Below the pieces are notes generated by a model, which searched no databases, was not told the origin of the DNA, and was given only the letters and a program-made list of their open reading frames with translations. A stretch of 64,000 bases of DNA from Ectothiorhodospiraceae bacterium (GTDB lineage Bacteria; Pseudomonadota; Gammaproteobacteria; HK1), in the NCBI GenBank assembly GCA_024234875.1, contig JACKNM010000010.1, forward strand, positions 170,954 to 234,953, written 5' to 3'. This document shows positions 50,002 through 58,272 of this stretch, piece by piece (position 1 is the first letter of the stretch; every line of letters starts with the position of its first letter). A program made the translations under genes and the position numbers.

Positions 50002-51816
50002 TCAGATCGTCGCCGGCCCCGGTCTGGTGTGGCGCCATGGCTGGTGCGCGGTGACCTCGGATGCGGCCTGGGCGCCGAGCGCCGCGGCGTCGTCGTCGCT
50101 CACCGGTCCGTCGGCCGCTGCAGGTGGCTCGCCGTCGCCCTGGACCAGGTGCACGGTTCGGGTCGGGAAGGCGAACTGCACCCCGATCCGCCTGGCCAGG
50201 CGCATGATGTCGAGCATCAGGCGCTCGCGCTCGCGCACCTCGGTGCCCCAGTCGGGGCAGTCGAAGAACATGTACACCATCACGTCGATGCTCGACGCGC
50301 CGAACGCGGTGACGTGGACCATGTAGAAGTCCTTGCGCGTGTAGGGGTGGCGGCGGATCAGCTCGCGGACGCCCTCGGTGAAGGCGAGGAGCTGGTCGGG
50401 CGTGGTGTCGTACTGGACCCCGACGTTCGTGCTCCAGCGTCGGTAGCGTCGCCGTCCGTAGTTCTCGACCGATGCGCGCACCAGGTTCGCGTTCGGGATG
50501 GTCACCAGGGAGTCGCGGAAGGTGCGGATGCGGGTCGAGCGGAAGCCGATCTGCTCGACCGTGCCCTCCACGTCCCCGATCAGCACCCAGTCACCGACCC
50601 CGAACGGCTGGTCGATGAGGACGGTGGCGGAGCCGAAGAAGTTCTCGAGCGTGTCCTTGGCCGCGAACGCGAAGCCGACGCCGCCGATGGTGAGCGAGGC
50701 GAGCAGTGGGGTGATGTCGAAGTTGAGGCTCAAGCCGCCGTAGATGAGCGCGAAGACGACGATGAAGATGCGCGCGGTGGTGCGCATCAGCGGCACCAGG
50801 ACGTCGTCGAACTTGGTCGCGGTGCGCTCGGCCTTACGGGTGAGCGCCTCGCTCACGAGATCGACGAAACGCCAGGCGAACCAGGTTCCGGCGAGCACCG
50901 CGAACACGCGCGCCGCGCCCTGGACGATGGTGTATGCGAGGTCGGGCAGGCCCAGCAGCCACACCAGCCAGGTCCAGAACAGCGCCATCACCAGCAAGCC
51001 CGCCGGGCGTACGGTGCGGCGCATCTGCTCGGGATCCGGCTCACCGCCCTGGCGGCGGACCAGCCGCGCCGCGATTGCCCGCACCACCAGCCGGAACAGG
51101 TGGTCGAGCACCACGCCGAGGAAGATGAACACCGCCAGTGACAGCCACTGCCAGTACTCGAGGGTGAGGATGCGCTTGCCCTTGAGCTCCTCGGGCATCC
51201 GCGCGCGCAGCCAGAGCTCCGAGCTGAGGTCCCGCTCGTCGACCCCGACCCGGATCGGTAGCCGCTCGATGGCCAGGTAGAACGCGTCGATGCCGGCGAC
51301 CGTCTCGGCCGAGAACCGCCAGTTGGCGTCGTCACCGCGCCTGAGGGCGATGCGGCTCTCGCGTTCCGGCAGCTCGGTGCCCGCCACCACCGGGCCGAAT
51401 CGCGGATGCGGGAAATAGACCTGCTCGGTCGCGTTGCCGCCCTCTCCCTGGTGCCAGAGGTACCAGGGCTGATAGATGCCCAGACGGTTGAGAATGCCGA
51501 TCAGCCGGACCGAGAGCTGCCCGGCGCGCTCGGCGTTGACGGCCGAGAGGTCGAGGGTGCGGTCGGCATCGGCGAGCGCTTCCGCCCGGGCCGCCTTGTC
51601 GTCGCGCTTCGCCGCCTCGGCGGCGCGGTTCATGGCGTCGATGAAGGTCGTCATCGTCGCGTGCGGGCTGGCGAGCGCCGGATCGGGTTCCGCCGCGGTG
51701 GCCGGCGCCGGTGCCGCCGTCGGCTCGGGGGCGGCCTGTGGAAGGACCTGACCGTGGGCGACCGGCGACAGGGCGAGGAGACAGGCGGCCAGCAGGGGGC
51801 CGAGCGCGAGCTGCAT
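50002..51816 (-). CDS. MscS-family mechanosensitive ion channel
   Basis: A 604-residue inner-membrane protein. A signal peptide (residues 1-22) precedes a periplasmic domain of about 190 residues. Several membrane segments follow (AVFIFLGVVLDHLFRL, GLLVMALFWTWLVWLLGL, IFIVVFALIYGGLSL). The MscS core is ASLTIGGVGFAFAAKDTLENFFGSATVLIDQPFGVGDWV, with the pore helix and the beta domain motif VEGTVEQIGFRSTRIRTFRDSLVTIPNA. It would release solutes on hypo-osmotic shock. The C-terminal 70 residues are acidic. It lies downstream of LLM, hydrolase and doe genes on the same strand, 255 bp from the LLM gene with two family-1 repeats between. Confidence 0.9.
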   Translation of the reverse strand: MQLALGPLLAACLLALSPVAHGQVLPQAAPEPTAAPAPATAAEPDPALASPHATMTTFIDAMNRAAEAAKRDDKAARAEALADADRTLDLSAVNAERAGQLSVRLIGILNRLGIYQPWYLWHQGEGGNATEQVYFPHPRFGPVVAGTELPERESRIALRRGDDANWRFSAETVAGIDAFYLAIERLPIRVGVDERDLSSELWLRARMPEELKGKRILTLEYWQWLSLAVFIFLGVVLDHLFRLVVRAIAARLVRRQGGEPDPEQMRRTVRPAGLLVMALFWTWLVWLLGLPDLAYTIVQGAARVFAVLAGTWFAWRFVDLVSEALTRKAERTATKFDDVLVPLMRTTARIFIVVFALIYGGLSLNFDITPLLASLTIGGVGFAFAAKDTLENFFGSATVLIDQPFGVGDWVLIGDVEGTVEQIGFRSTRIRTFRDSLVTIPNANLVRASVENYGRRRYRRWSTNVGVQYDTTPDQLLAFTEGVRELIRRHPYTRKDFYMVHVTAFGASSIDVMVYMFFDCPDWGTEVRERERLMLDIMRLARRIGVQFAFPTRTVHLVQGDGEPPAAADGPVSDDDAAALGAQAASEVTAHQPWRHTRPGPATI

Positions 51817-51912
51817 GCGGTGCTCCGAGCGGACGGGTGAAGCGGTGATCTTCCTGAAAGCGGCGCCGCGGAATCAAGGCGAGGGGCCCCCGCGCGGCGT
51901 CGGGCCCGCATC

Positions 51913-51945
51913 GTAGGGGCCGGCCCCCGTGCCGGGGGCGGGGCC
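51913..51945. repeat. Family-1 dispersed hairpin repeat, copy B
   Basis: GTAGGGGCCGGCCCCCGTGC continues into CGGGGGCGGGGCC, a self-complementary G+C block. With copy C at 51979-52006 in the opposite orientation it forms an inverted pair between the LLM and MscS genes. Confidence 0.55.
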
Positions 51946-51978
51946 CGGCGCAACGGCAGCATCGCACCACCACCACCA

Positions 51979-52006
51979 CGGGCGGCCACGGCGGGCCGCC
52001 TCTACC
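51979..52006. repeat. Family-1 dispersed hairpin repeat, copy C
   Basis: CGGGCGGCCACGGCGGGCCG followed by CCTCTACC; on the minus strand GGTAGAGGCGGCCCGCCGTG. It matches copy A (24-50) almost base for base, with one A for G after TAG. It is not at a gene stop here. Confidence 0.6.
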
Positions 52007-52071
52007 CGGCATCCGGCGATCGCGGCCGGGCTACATCCACGTCGGGGATGTCGCCGTCGTGTGATTCGGGG

Positions 52072-52947
52072 CTAACCCAACGCCTCCTTGTAGCGGCGCA
52101 TGGTCTGGATGTGCTCGGCGGGGGAGCGCAGGCCGCCGCGAATCGTGTTGAGCGAGAGGTGGGTGCCACCGAGCGAGGCCCACTGCTCGATGTCCCGGCC
52201 CCAGTCGGCGGGGCCACGCTCGAGGTTGTGGACCCAGCGCTCGAGGCCGAGCGTGCTCGGGTCGCGGCCCTCCTCCTCGCAGATCGCGCGCATCCGCGCG
52301 AGCAGGCTCGCGCCGCCGTCACCCTTCGCGTACTGGCCGTGCACGCGAGGCAGCCAGCCGTCGGCCTTGCGGGCGGTGCGGCGCATGACCGGCTCGGCCT
52401 CGCCACCGATCCACAGCGGAATCGGGCGCTGGACCGGGAGCGGGTTGATGCCGGCGTCGGTGACCCGGTGGTAGCGGCCCTCGAAGGTCACCAGCTCCGC
52501 GCTCCACAGCGCGCGCAGCACGTCGATCTGCTCCTCGCAGCGTCGCCCGCGGTTGCCGAAGTCCTCGCCGAGCGCCTCGTACTCGACGTCGTTCCAGCCG
52601 ACGCCGATGCCGAGGCGAAGCCGTCCGTTGGACAGCAAGTCGACCTGGGCCGCCTGCTTGGCGACCAGCGCGGTCTGGCGTTGCGGCAGGATGAGGACCT
52701 GAGTCGAGAGCTCGATTCGCCGGGTGCAGGCGGCGAGGTAGCCGAACAGCACGAACACCTCGTGGAAGGCGTCGACATGGGTGTAAGGACCCTTCCACTC
52801 GGCGCGGCTCGCGGCGTTGGCGCCGAGGACGTGGTCGAACGCCACCAGGTGGTCGAAGCCGAGGTCCTCGGCGGCCTGCGCGAAATCGCGGATCACCGCC
52901 GGGTCGTTCCCGATCTCGATCTGCGGGAGGATCATGCCGAGCTTCAT
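52072..52947 (-). CDS. LLM-class flavin-dependent (F420-type) oxidoreductase
   Basis: A 291-residue luciferase-like barrel. It opens KLGMILPQIEIGNDPAVIRDFAQAAEDLGFDHLVAFDHV and has TQVLILPQRQTALVAKQAAQVDLLSNGRLRLGIGVGWNDVEYEALG, the family's central block, and PIPLWIGGEAEPVMRRTARKADGWLP. It is shorter and clearly different from the LLM protein at 2.4 kb. Cofactor (FMN or F420) and substrate are unknown. It lies 64 bp after the alpha/beta-hydrolase gene and probably shares its transcript. Confidence 0.87.
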   Translation of the reverse strand: MKLGMILPQIEIGNDPAVIRDFAQAAEDLGFDHLVAFDHVLGANAASRAEWKGPYTHVDAFHEVFVLFGYLAACTRRIELSTQVLILPQRQTALVAKQAAQVDLLSNGRLRLGIGVGWNDVEYEALGEDFGNRGRRCEEQIDVLRALWSAELVTFEGRYHRVTDAGINPLPVQRPIPLWIGGEAEPVMRRTARKADGWLPRVHGQYAKGDGGASLLARMRAICEEEGRDPSTLGLERWVHNLERGPADWGRDIEQWASLGGTHLSLNTIRGGLRSPAEHIQTMRRYKEALG

Positions 52948-53011
52948 CTGCGTCTCCGTGCCGGTGGCGCCGCGCCGGCTCGCGCGCCGCCCGAGTGGGT
53001 CACCTCCGCGG

Positions 53012-53893
53012 TCAGCTCGTGCGCATCACCTGACCGGGATCGGCGCGCGGGTCGCGGCGCTCCCAGCGCCCGTGCTCGACCTGGGCGAAGAACTCCGCCA
53101 ACGCGCGGTTGAACACGTCCGGCTCCTCGAGATTGAGGGTGTGGCCGGTCTTCGGCAGCACCAACAGGCCACTCGCCGGGATGGTGCGCTTGAGGAACAG
53201 CCCCGGCTGCAGGCAGTGGTCGTCCTCGTCACCGTTGACGATGAGGGTCGGGACGGTCATCGCGCGGAGCCGATCCTCGAGGTCGTACAGCGACGGGCGG
53301 CGCGCCTGCACCCCGCGCATGGTGTTGGCGGCGCCGAGCGCGGAATGCTCGCCGAGCCAGCGCGCGAACTCCTGCCAGCCGCGAGGGTCCTTGCCCTGGA
53401 ACTGGACGCGGGCGGCACCCGCGGCGTAGGTGGGGGCGAATGCCTCGGAGCCGAGGGTCTCGAACTGCCGCGCGACCTCGAGCGAGACACCGCGGAAGTA
53501 CTCCTCCAGCGACTTCTCGGCGCCGTAGCCGCAGCCGGCGACGACCAGCGATCGCGCCCGTTGCGGGTGGTCGAGACCGAGGTGCACCGCGGCGAAGCCG
53601 CCCATCGACAGCCCCACCACGTGCGCCTGGTCGACCCGGAGGTGATCGAGCACGGCGACCGCGTCGCTCACCGCGCGGCCTTGCGAGTAGGCGTCGACCG
53701 GGTCCGGCACGTCGGAGGGTGGGTACCCGCGGGCGCCGTAGGTCACGCAGCGGTACCGGCGCGAGAAGAACCGCATCTGCGGCTCCCATGAGCGGTGGTC
53801 GCCGCCGAACTCGTGGACGAACAGGATCGTGTCGCCCTGGCCGGCCTCCTCGTAGTGCAGGTTGACGCCGTCGTCGGTGGTGACCTGGGGCAT
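53012..53893 (-). CDS. alpha/beta-fold hydrolase
   Basis: A 293-residue hydrolase. Features are the N-terminal TTDDGVNLHYEEAGQGDTILFVHEFGGDHRSW (HEFGG oxyanion region), the nucleophile elbow VVGLSMGGFAAVHLGLDHP (G-L-S-M-G), acid region LIVNGDEDDHC and catalytic His in LPKTGHTLNLEEP. Relatives include 3-oxoadipate enol-lactonase and epoxide-hydrolase-like esterases. AGGAG lies 11 bases before ATG 53893. An enol-lactonase role would fit the pca genes, but they are 6 kb away and nothing in the sequence proves it. Confidence 0.85.
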   Translation of the reverse strand: MPQVTTDDGVNLHYEEAGQGDTILFVHEFGGDHRSWEPQMRFFSRRYRCVTYGARGYPPSDVPDPVDAYSQGRAVSDAVAVLDHLRVDQAHVVGLSMGGFAAVHLGLDHPQRARSLVVAGCGYGAEKSLEEYFRGVSLEVARQFETLGSEAFAPTYAAGAARVQFQGKDPRGWQEFARWLGEHSALGAANTMRGVQARRPSLYDLEDRLRAMTVPTLIVNGDEDDHCLQPGLFLKRTIPASGLLVLPKTGHTLNLEEPDVFNRALAEFFAQVEHGRWERRDPRADPGQVMRTS

Positions 53894-54108
53894 CTCGATC
53901 TCGCTCCTCGCTCGGGGGCCGCCCACGCCGCGGGCCTGGGTGTGTCTGTCGGCGCAGCCGTCGACCATGCCGCCGGGGTGCGTTGCGATGCTCCCCAGCG
54001 GGTCGCGCGCGACGACGGTCGATGATGCCGGCGCTCCCCGCGCGGGCGCAAGCAACCCCAATCCCGGCGGCGCGTGACCCACCGGCCGGATGCCGGGTTC
54101 GGGTGAGG

Positions 54109-55815
54109 TCAGGTGGTGCGGCCCGGATCGGGCGCGGGCGGCAGCACGACGCGCTGGTAGAGCCAACCCCCGAGATAGAGCGTGATTCCGAGCGCGGCCA
54201 GGCAGGCGATGCGCACCAGCGGTGCGCTGCCGGCCAGATCGAGGAGCAGGACCTTGACCCCGGCGGCGACGAAGAGCGGGAACGCCGACTGACCGAGGAT
54301 GCGGTCGCGCGTGCGCAGGGCCACCACCAGGGTCGCCACCGCGAGCACGCTCCACAGCACCGAGGCCAGGAGATCGGTCTCGACCAGCCGATGCACCGCG
54401 ACCAGCGCCGCGACGTGGGCGGCACCGATCAGGGTCTGACGCGCGCGCACGACCTCCGGTCGCTGCCCGAGCAGCGCGTAGGCGGCGTAGAGCACGAGGG
54501 CGTGCGCGACGTAGAGCGCGTCGGCGGCGGGAACCCCGCCCATGTCCACGTCCGCCACCAGCCGCAGGTAGCTCGCGCCGGCGACCAGTCCGACGCCGGC
54601 GAGCACCGGCCATGCCGCGTGGCGCTCCAGCGCGCCCCGACCGACCCACACACCGGCTCCGATCAGCGCCGCGAGGGCGACCCAGGGCTGGAGCGCGTCC
54701 GGCACGAGCTCCGCGTAGCCGGCGTGGACGACCACCAGCGTCGCGTACGCGCTCACCACCATCGCTCCGGCATGGTCGCCGCCCGGGATCCGGTCGCGAA
54801 CCAGGAAATAGGCGCCGACCACGACCAGGACGCTCGCGAATGCGAACCACGGCGCCCACTGGGCGACGTGCGCGTCGAGCGTGGTCCACACCACGACATA
54901 GAAGAAGAGCAGCGCCGGGAGGTGGCTCCAGGCCTCCTCGCGGCTCATCGGGCTCGCGTGGCGCACCGAGTACCCGGCCGCGGTGGCGGTGAAGAGCAGG
55001 AACTGCACGAGTTGGTAGACCACCGCGCCGACCCAGTCCTCGCCGCCGCCGTCGCGCCAGACGAGATCGAAGCCGACCACCGCGAGATACATCGCGATCA
55101 GGTACGCGCGCCGCCCGCCGAGCCAGAGCGAGCAGGTGCAGAAGAGCACGCTCCACGCCGAGTAGTAGAGGACCAGGTCGAGGAGGTCGGCGCGCAGCGC
55201 CGGCGAGAGAAAGGGCGTCGCGTAAGCACCGAGCACCGCGAACAGCACGTAGACGTCGTTCGCGAAGACCCGACCGAGCACCAGCGCGAGAAGGCAGATC
55301 GCGACGGTGGCCCCGGTGGCGAGCGCCGGGCCGATGAGTGCGTAGTGGAGGTGCGCGCCGTAGACGGCGAGGAACAGGACCACCACCCCGGCGGCCGGAA
55401 GGAGGGACGCGTAGCGCGGTGCATGGCGGCGCAGGCCGAGTCCGACCGCGACCAGCACCAACCCGCCGAGGGCGGCGGCGCCGACCTGGCGCGGCGGCGT
55501 GAGCCACCCCGCGTCGAGCGCGAGCCGCACCAGGTACGCGGCGGCGAGGACCAGCGCGCTGGCCCCGCTCCATCCGAGCACCTGGGTGGCCAGGGCGCCC
55601 CGATCGCGCTCGGAACGGCGCCGCGCCGAGGTGCCGAGCGGCGGCGCGTACCAGTCGTCGTGCGCGGTCTCGCCGGCCGGTGGGATGACCGCCGAGGCCG
55701 GCTCTGGCGCGCTCACCGCGGCGTCGCCGGTCGGGCCGGGCCCCGGTGCCAGCCGGCGCTCCAGCATCTGCACCCGAGCCTCCAGTGTCGCGAGGCGCCG
55801 CTCGAGATCGCTCAT
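54109..55815 (-). CDS. DUF2339 family multi-pass membrane protein
   Basis: A 568-residue inner-membrane protein. A short coiled-coil start (MSDLERRLATLEARVQMLERRL) is followed by a Pro/Ala-rich linker and roughly fifteen hydrophobic segments, including VLGWSGASALVLAAAYLVRLALDAGWLTPPRQ and GAYATPFLSPAL, which match DUF2339 proteins. Function unknown; members are often near envelope genes. It is 52 bp after doeB on the same strand and so may be read from the doe promoter. Confidence 0.8.
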   Translation of the reverse strand: MSDLERRLATLEARVQMLERRLAPGPGPTGDAAVSAPEPASAVIPPAGETAHDDWYAPPLGTSARRRSERDRGALATQVLGWSGASALVLAAAYLVRLALDAGWLTPPRQVGAAALGGLVLVAVGLGLRRHAPRYASLLPAAGVVVLFLAVYGAHLHYALIGPALATGATVAICLLALVLGRVFANDVYVLFAVLGAYATPFLSPALRADLLDLVLYYSAWSVLFCTCSLWLGGRRAYLIAMYLAVVGFDLVWRDGGGEDWVGAVVYQLVQFLLFTATAAGYSVRHASPMSREEAWSHLPALLFFYVVVWTTLDAHVAQWAPWFAFASVLVVVGAYFLVRDRIPGGDHAGAMVVSAYATLVVVHAGYAELVPDALQPWVALAALIGAGVWVGRGALERHAAWPVLAGVGLVAGASYLRLVADVDMGGVPAADALYVAHALVLYAAYALLGQRPEVVRARQTLIGAAHVAALVAVHRLVETDLLASVLWSVLAVATLVVALRTRDRILGQSAFPLFVAAGVKVLLLDLAGSAPLVRIACLAALGITLYLGGWLYQRVVLPPAPDPGRTT

Positions 55816-55867
55816 CGTCTCCGCTCCTGCTCCGTCCCGCCCACCGCCATGTGAGGACCGGGGGTGC

Positions 55868-56860
55868 TCACCTCACCGGCACCGCCACCACCGCGAGGCA
55901 GTCGCCCGCCTGCACCAGCCCCGGGAAGTGGCGCCCGGCGAGCACCCCGTCGAGCGGCGCGCGGTACTCGGCCGGCGCGTCGCCGGTGCGCGTCACCCCA
56001 TGGACGCGTGCGATCGGTGCGCCGGCGCGCACCGGCTCGCCGAGGTCGACGCACGGCTCCACCAGACCCTCGTGCTCACACACCACGAAGCACTCCGACG
56101 AAGGCATCTCCAGTCGCGTCGTCGACCCGGGCTCTGCCGTCCCCGCGAGGATGCCGGCGTGGACGAGCACGTTGCGCACGCCGCGGCGGGCGATCGCCAC
56201 CGAGCGCGCGGTGGCGGTGCCGCCGCCGCCGAGCTCGGTCGAGACGAACACCTTGCCCATCGACTCCGCCGCGAAATCGTAGAGCCCACTCGCGTCGGGC
56301 TCGAGCAGCAGCATCGAGTACGGTGCGCCGAAGGCCTCCATCGCGGCCACGCATGCCGCCTGCTGCGCGGCGTCGTCGAGCACGTGGACCGCCGCGAACG
56401 GGACGAAGTCGAGCGTCTTGCCACCGGAGTGGATGTCGACGACCAGGTCTGCCATCGGCAGCAGCACGCGCTGGAAGTAGTCGGCGATCTTCTCGGTCAC
56501 GGTGCCGTCCGGTCGGCCGGGGAAGACGCGGTTCAGGTTCCCGGCATCGATCGGCGAGGTGCGCCGCCCGGCGCGAAACGCGGGGTAGTTCATTCCCGGC
56601 ACGATGATCACGCGCCCATTCACGTCCTCGGGGCGCAGGCGGGTGGCGAGATCGAACAGCGCGATCGGACCCTCGTACTCGTCGCCGTGATTGCCGCCGG
56701 TGAGCAGGGCGGTCGGCCCGTCGCCGTTCCGGACCACCGTCACCGGAATCGGAATCGAACCCCAGGCGGAGTCGTCGCGGCTGTGCGGAACGCGGAGGAA
56801 GCCGTGCTGGAGCCCGTCGCGCTCGAAGTCGACGGTGGCGGTGATCGGGCTCGGGCGCAT
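55868..56860 (-). CDS. doeB: N-alpha-acetyl-L-2,4-diaminobutyrate deacetylase DoeB
   Basis: A 330-residue Zn-dependent deacylase of the succinylglutamate desuccinylase/aspartoacylase family. Metal-binding and substrate motifs are TGGNHGDEYEGP (His, Glu), NLNRVFPGRPDGTVTEKIADYF and VDIHSGGKTLDF (His). In the ectoine pathway it removes acetate from N-alpha-acetyl-diaminobutyrate made by DoeA. The N-terminus MRPSPITATVDFERDGLQHG matches DoeB, so I choose ATG 56860; a GTG at 56869 would overlap the doeA stop by four bases and is possible. It directly follows doeA. Confidence 0.9.
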   Translation of the reverse strand: MRPSPITATVDFERDGLQHGFLRVPHSRDDSAWGSIPIPVTVVRNGDGPTALLTGGNHGDEYEGPIALFDLATRLRPEDVNGRVIIVPGMNYPAFRAGRRTSPIDAGNLNRVFPGRPDGTVTEKIADYFQRVLLPMADLVVDIHSGGKTLDFVPFAAVHVLDDAAQQAACVAAMEAFGAPYSMLLLEPDASGLYDFAAESMGKVFVSTELGGGGTATARSVAIARRGVRNVLVHAGILAGTAEPGSTTRLEMPSSECFVVCEHEGLVEPCVDLGEPVRAGAPIARVHGVTRTGDAPAEYRAPLDGVLAGRHFPGLVQAGDCLAVVAVPVR

Positions 56861-56865
56861 GGTCG

Positions 56866-58047
56866 TCACGGTTTCACCACCAGCGCGCGCGGCACGCTGG
56901 CGAGGCATTCGGCTCCGCGGGCGCCGACTGCGAAGCTCTCCGTGATCTCGAGTCCCCACTCGTCCATCCACAGCCCCGACATGAAGTGAAAGGTCATGCT
57001 CTCGCGCAACTCGGTGCGGTCGCCGGCGCGCAGCGACATCGTGCGCTCGCCCCAGTCGGGCGGGTAGGACAGCCCGATCGAGTACCCGGTGCGATTGTCC
57101 TTGCGGATGCCGTGGCGCTCGAGCACCGAGAAGAAGGCATGGGCGATGTCCTCACAGGTGTTGCCCGGCCGCGCCTGCTCGAGGCCGGCCTCCATTCCCT
57201 CGAGCACCGCCTGCTCCGCGTCGAGGAACCGTTGCGTCGGCCGGCCGAGGTAGATGGTGCGCGACAGCGGGCAGTGGTAGCGCCGGTAGCATCCCGCGAT
57301 CTCGAAGAAGGTCGCCTCGCCCGTGCGCATCGGCGCGTCGTCCCAGGTGAGGTGGGGGGCGGCGGCGTCGGTCCCCGAAGGCAGCAGGGGGACGATGGCG
57401 GCGTAGTCTCCGCCGTGGCCGTCGATGCCGAGCACGCCGGTGCGCATGATCTCGGCGACCAGCGCGTTCTTGCGCAGCCCCGGCTCGGCCAGCTCGACGA
57501 TGCGCGCGTGCATGCGTTCCACGATGCGCGCCGCGATGCGCATGTACTCGAGCTCGCGCGCGGACTTCACCGCCCGTTGCCAGTTCACCAGCGCGGTGGC
57601 ATCGGCGAAGCGGGCCTGGCGGAGGTTCGAGACCAGACAGGCGTGCGCGGCGGCGCTGTACCAGTAGTTGTCCATCTCCACGCCGATCCGTGCCCGGTCC
57701 CAACCGCGCGCCGCCAGCGCGGCCGCCAGTACCTCCATCGGATGGCGCTCGGTCGACTGCACGTAGTGGTCGGGATAGCCGAGGATGTTGTCGGCGTGCA
57801 TGAACACCGTGCGCAGCGCGCCGTTCGCGTCCTGCGAGCGACCGAACCACAGTGGCTCGCCCTCCGGCCCGACGACCACCGCCTGATGGACGTAGAAGGA
57901 CCAGCCGTCGTAGCCGGTGAGCCAGGCCATGTTCGACGGGTCGCTGACCACGAGCACGTCGATCTCGCGCTCGGCCATCGCGGTGCGGGTGCGGTCGATG
58001 CGCGCGGCGTACTCGGCGCGCTCGAAGTGAAGTCGTGGCTCGGGCAT
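56866..58047 (-). CDS. doeA: Ectoine hydrolase DoeA (M24 creatinase-like)
   Basis: A 393-residue cytosolic enzyme of the M24 pita-bread fold. It hydrolyses ectoine to N-alpha-acetyl-L-2,4-diaminobutyrate. Recognised segments are LTGYDGWSFYVHQAVVVG, GYPDHYVQSTERHPMEVLA, VEMDNYWYSAAAHA, LVNWQRAVKSARELEYMRIAARI, PLLPSGTDAAAPHLTWDD, FEIAGCYRRYHCPLSRTIYLG and SIGLSYPPDWGERTMSL. The usual M24 metal Asp pair is absent, as in creatinase-type members. The start ATG 58047 has GGGGGAG upstream. It heads a unit with doeB and is divergent from the DgcA/StcD-like gene. doeC, doeD and the doeX regulator are not in the window. Confidence 0.9.
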   Translation of the reverse strand: MPEPRLHFERAEYAARIDRTRTAMAEREIDVLVVSDPSNMAWLTGYDGWSFYVHQAVVVGPEGEPLWFGRSQDANGALRTVFMHADNILGYPDHYVQSTERHPMEVLAAALAARGWDRARIGVEMDNYWYSAAAHACLVSNLRQARFADATALVNWQRAVKSARELEYMRIAARIVERMHARIVELAEPGLRKNALVAEIMRTGVLGIDGHGGDYAAIVPLLPSGTDAAAPHLTWDDAPMRTGEATFFEIAGCYRRYHCPLSRTIYLGRPTQRFLDAEQAVLEGMEAGLEQARPGNTCEDIAHAFFSVLERHGIRKDNRTGYSIGLSYPPDWGERTMSLRAGDRTELRESMTFHFMSGLWMDEWGLEITESFAVGARGAECLASVPRALVVKP

Positions 58048-58272
58048 CGTCCACTCCCCCCGGGAGCTGGCAATGGTAGCAGGGGAGATCGGGCGTGGGA
58101 CGCGTGGGACGGGCGGCGGGGGGCACGGGCCTCGGCTGCGGGAACGCGCGGAGATGTCGGCCGGCGAGGTCGACGGCCCGGCTCGCGGCACCGCGCTCGC
58201 CGTGCACGCCATGGTCGCGGTGCGAAACGTCTACACTCGCGCACGCCCAGTCCCACCCGCGGAGTGCCGCCG
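58048..58272. promoter_or_regulatory. Divergent doeA / demethylase promoter region
   Basis: The 225-bp gap has GTCTACACTCGC (58229-58240, -10-like TACACT) 33 bp before the plus-strand ATG, identical to the string at 17827-17838. No clear operator palindrome is seen. Confidence 0.25.

Noticed and set aside
53012..53893. Assignment of the alpha/beta hydrolase as PcaD (enol-lactonase)
   Set aside because: The fold fits, but so do many esterases, and it is 6 kb from pcaHGB in another transcription unit; left as an unspecified hydrolase.
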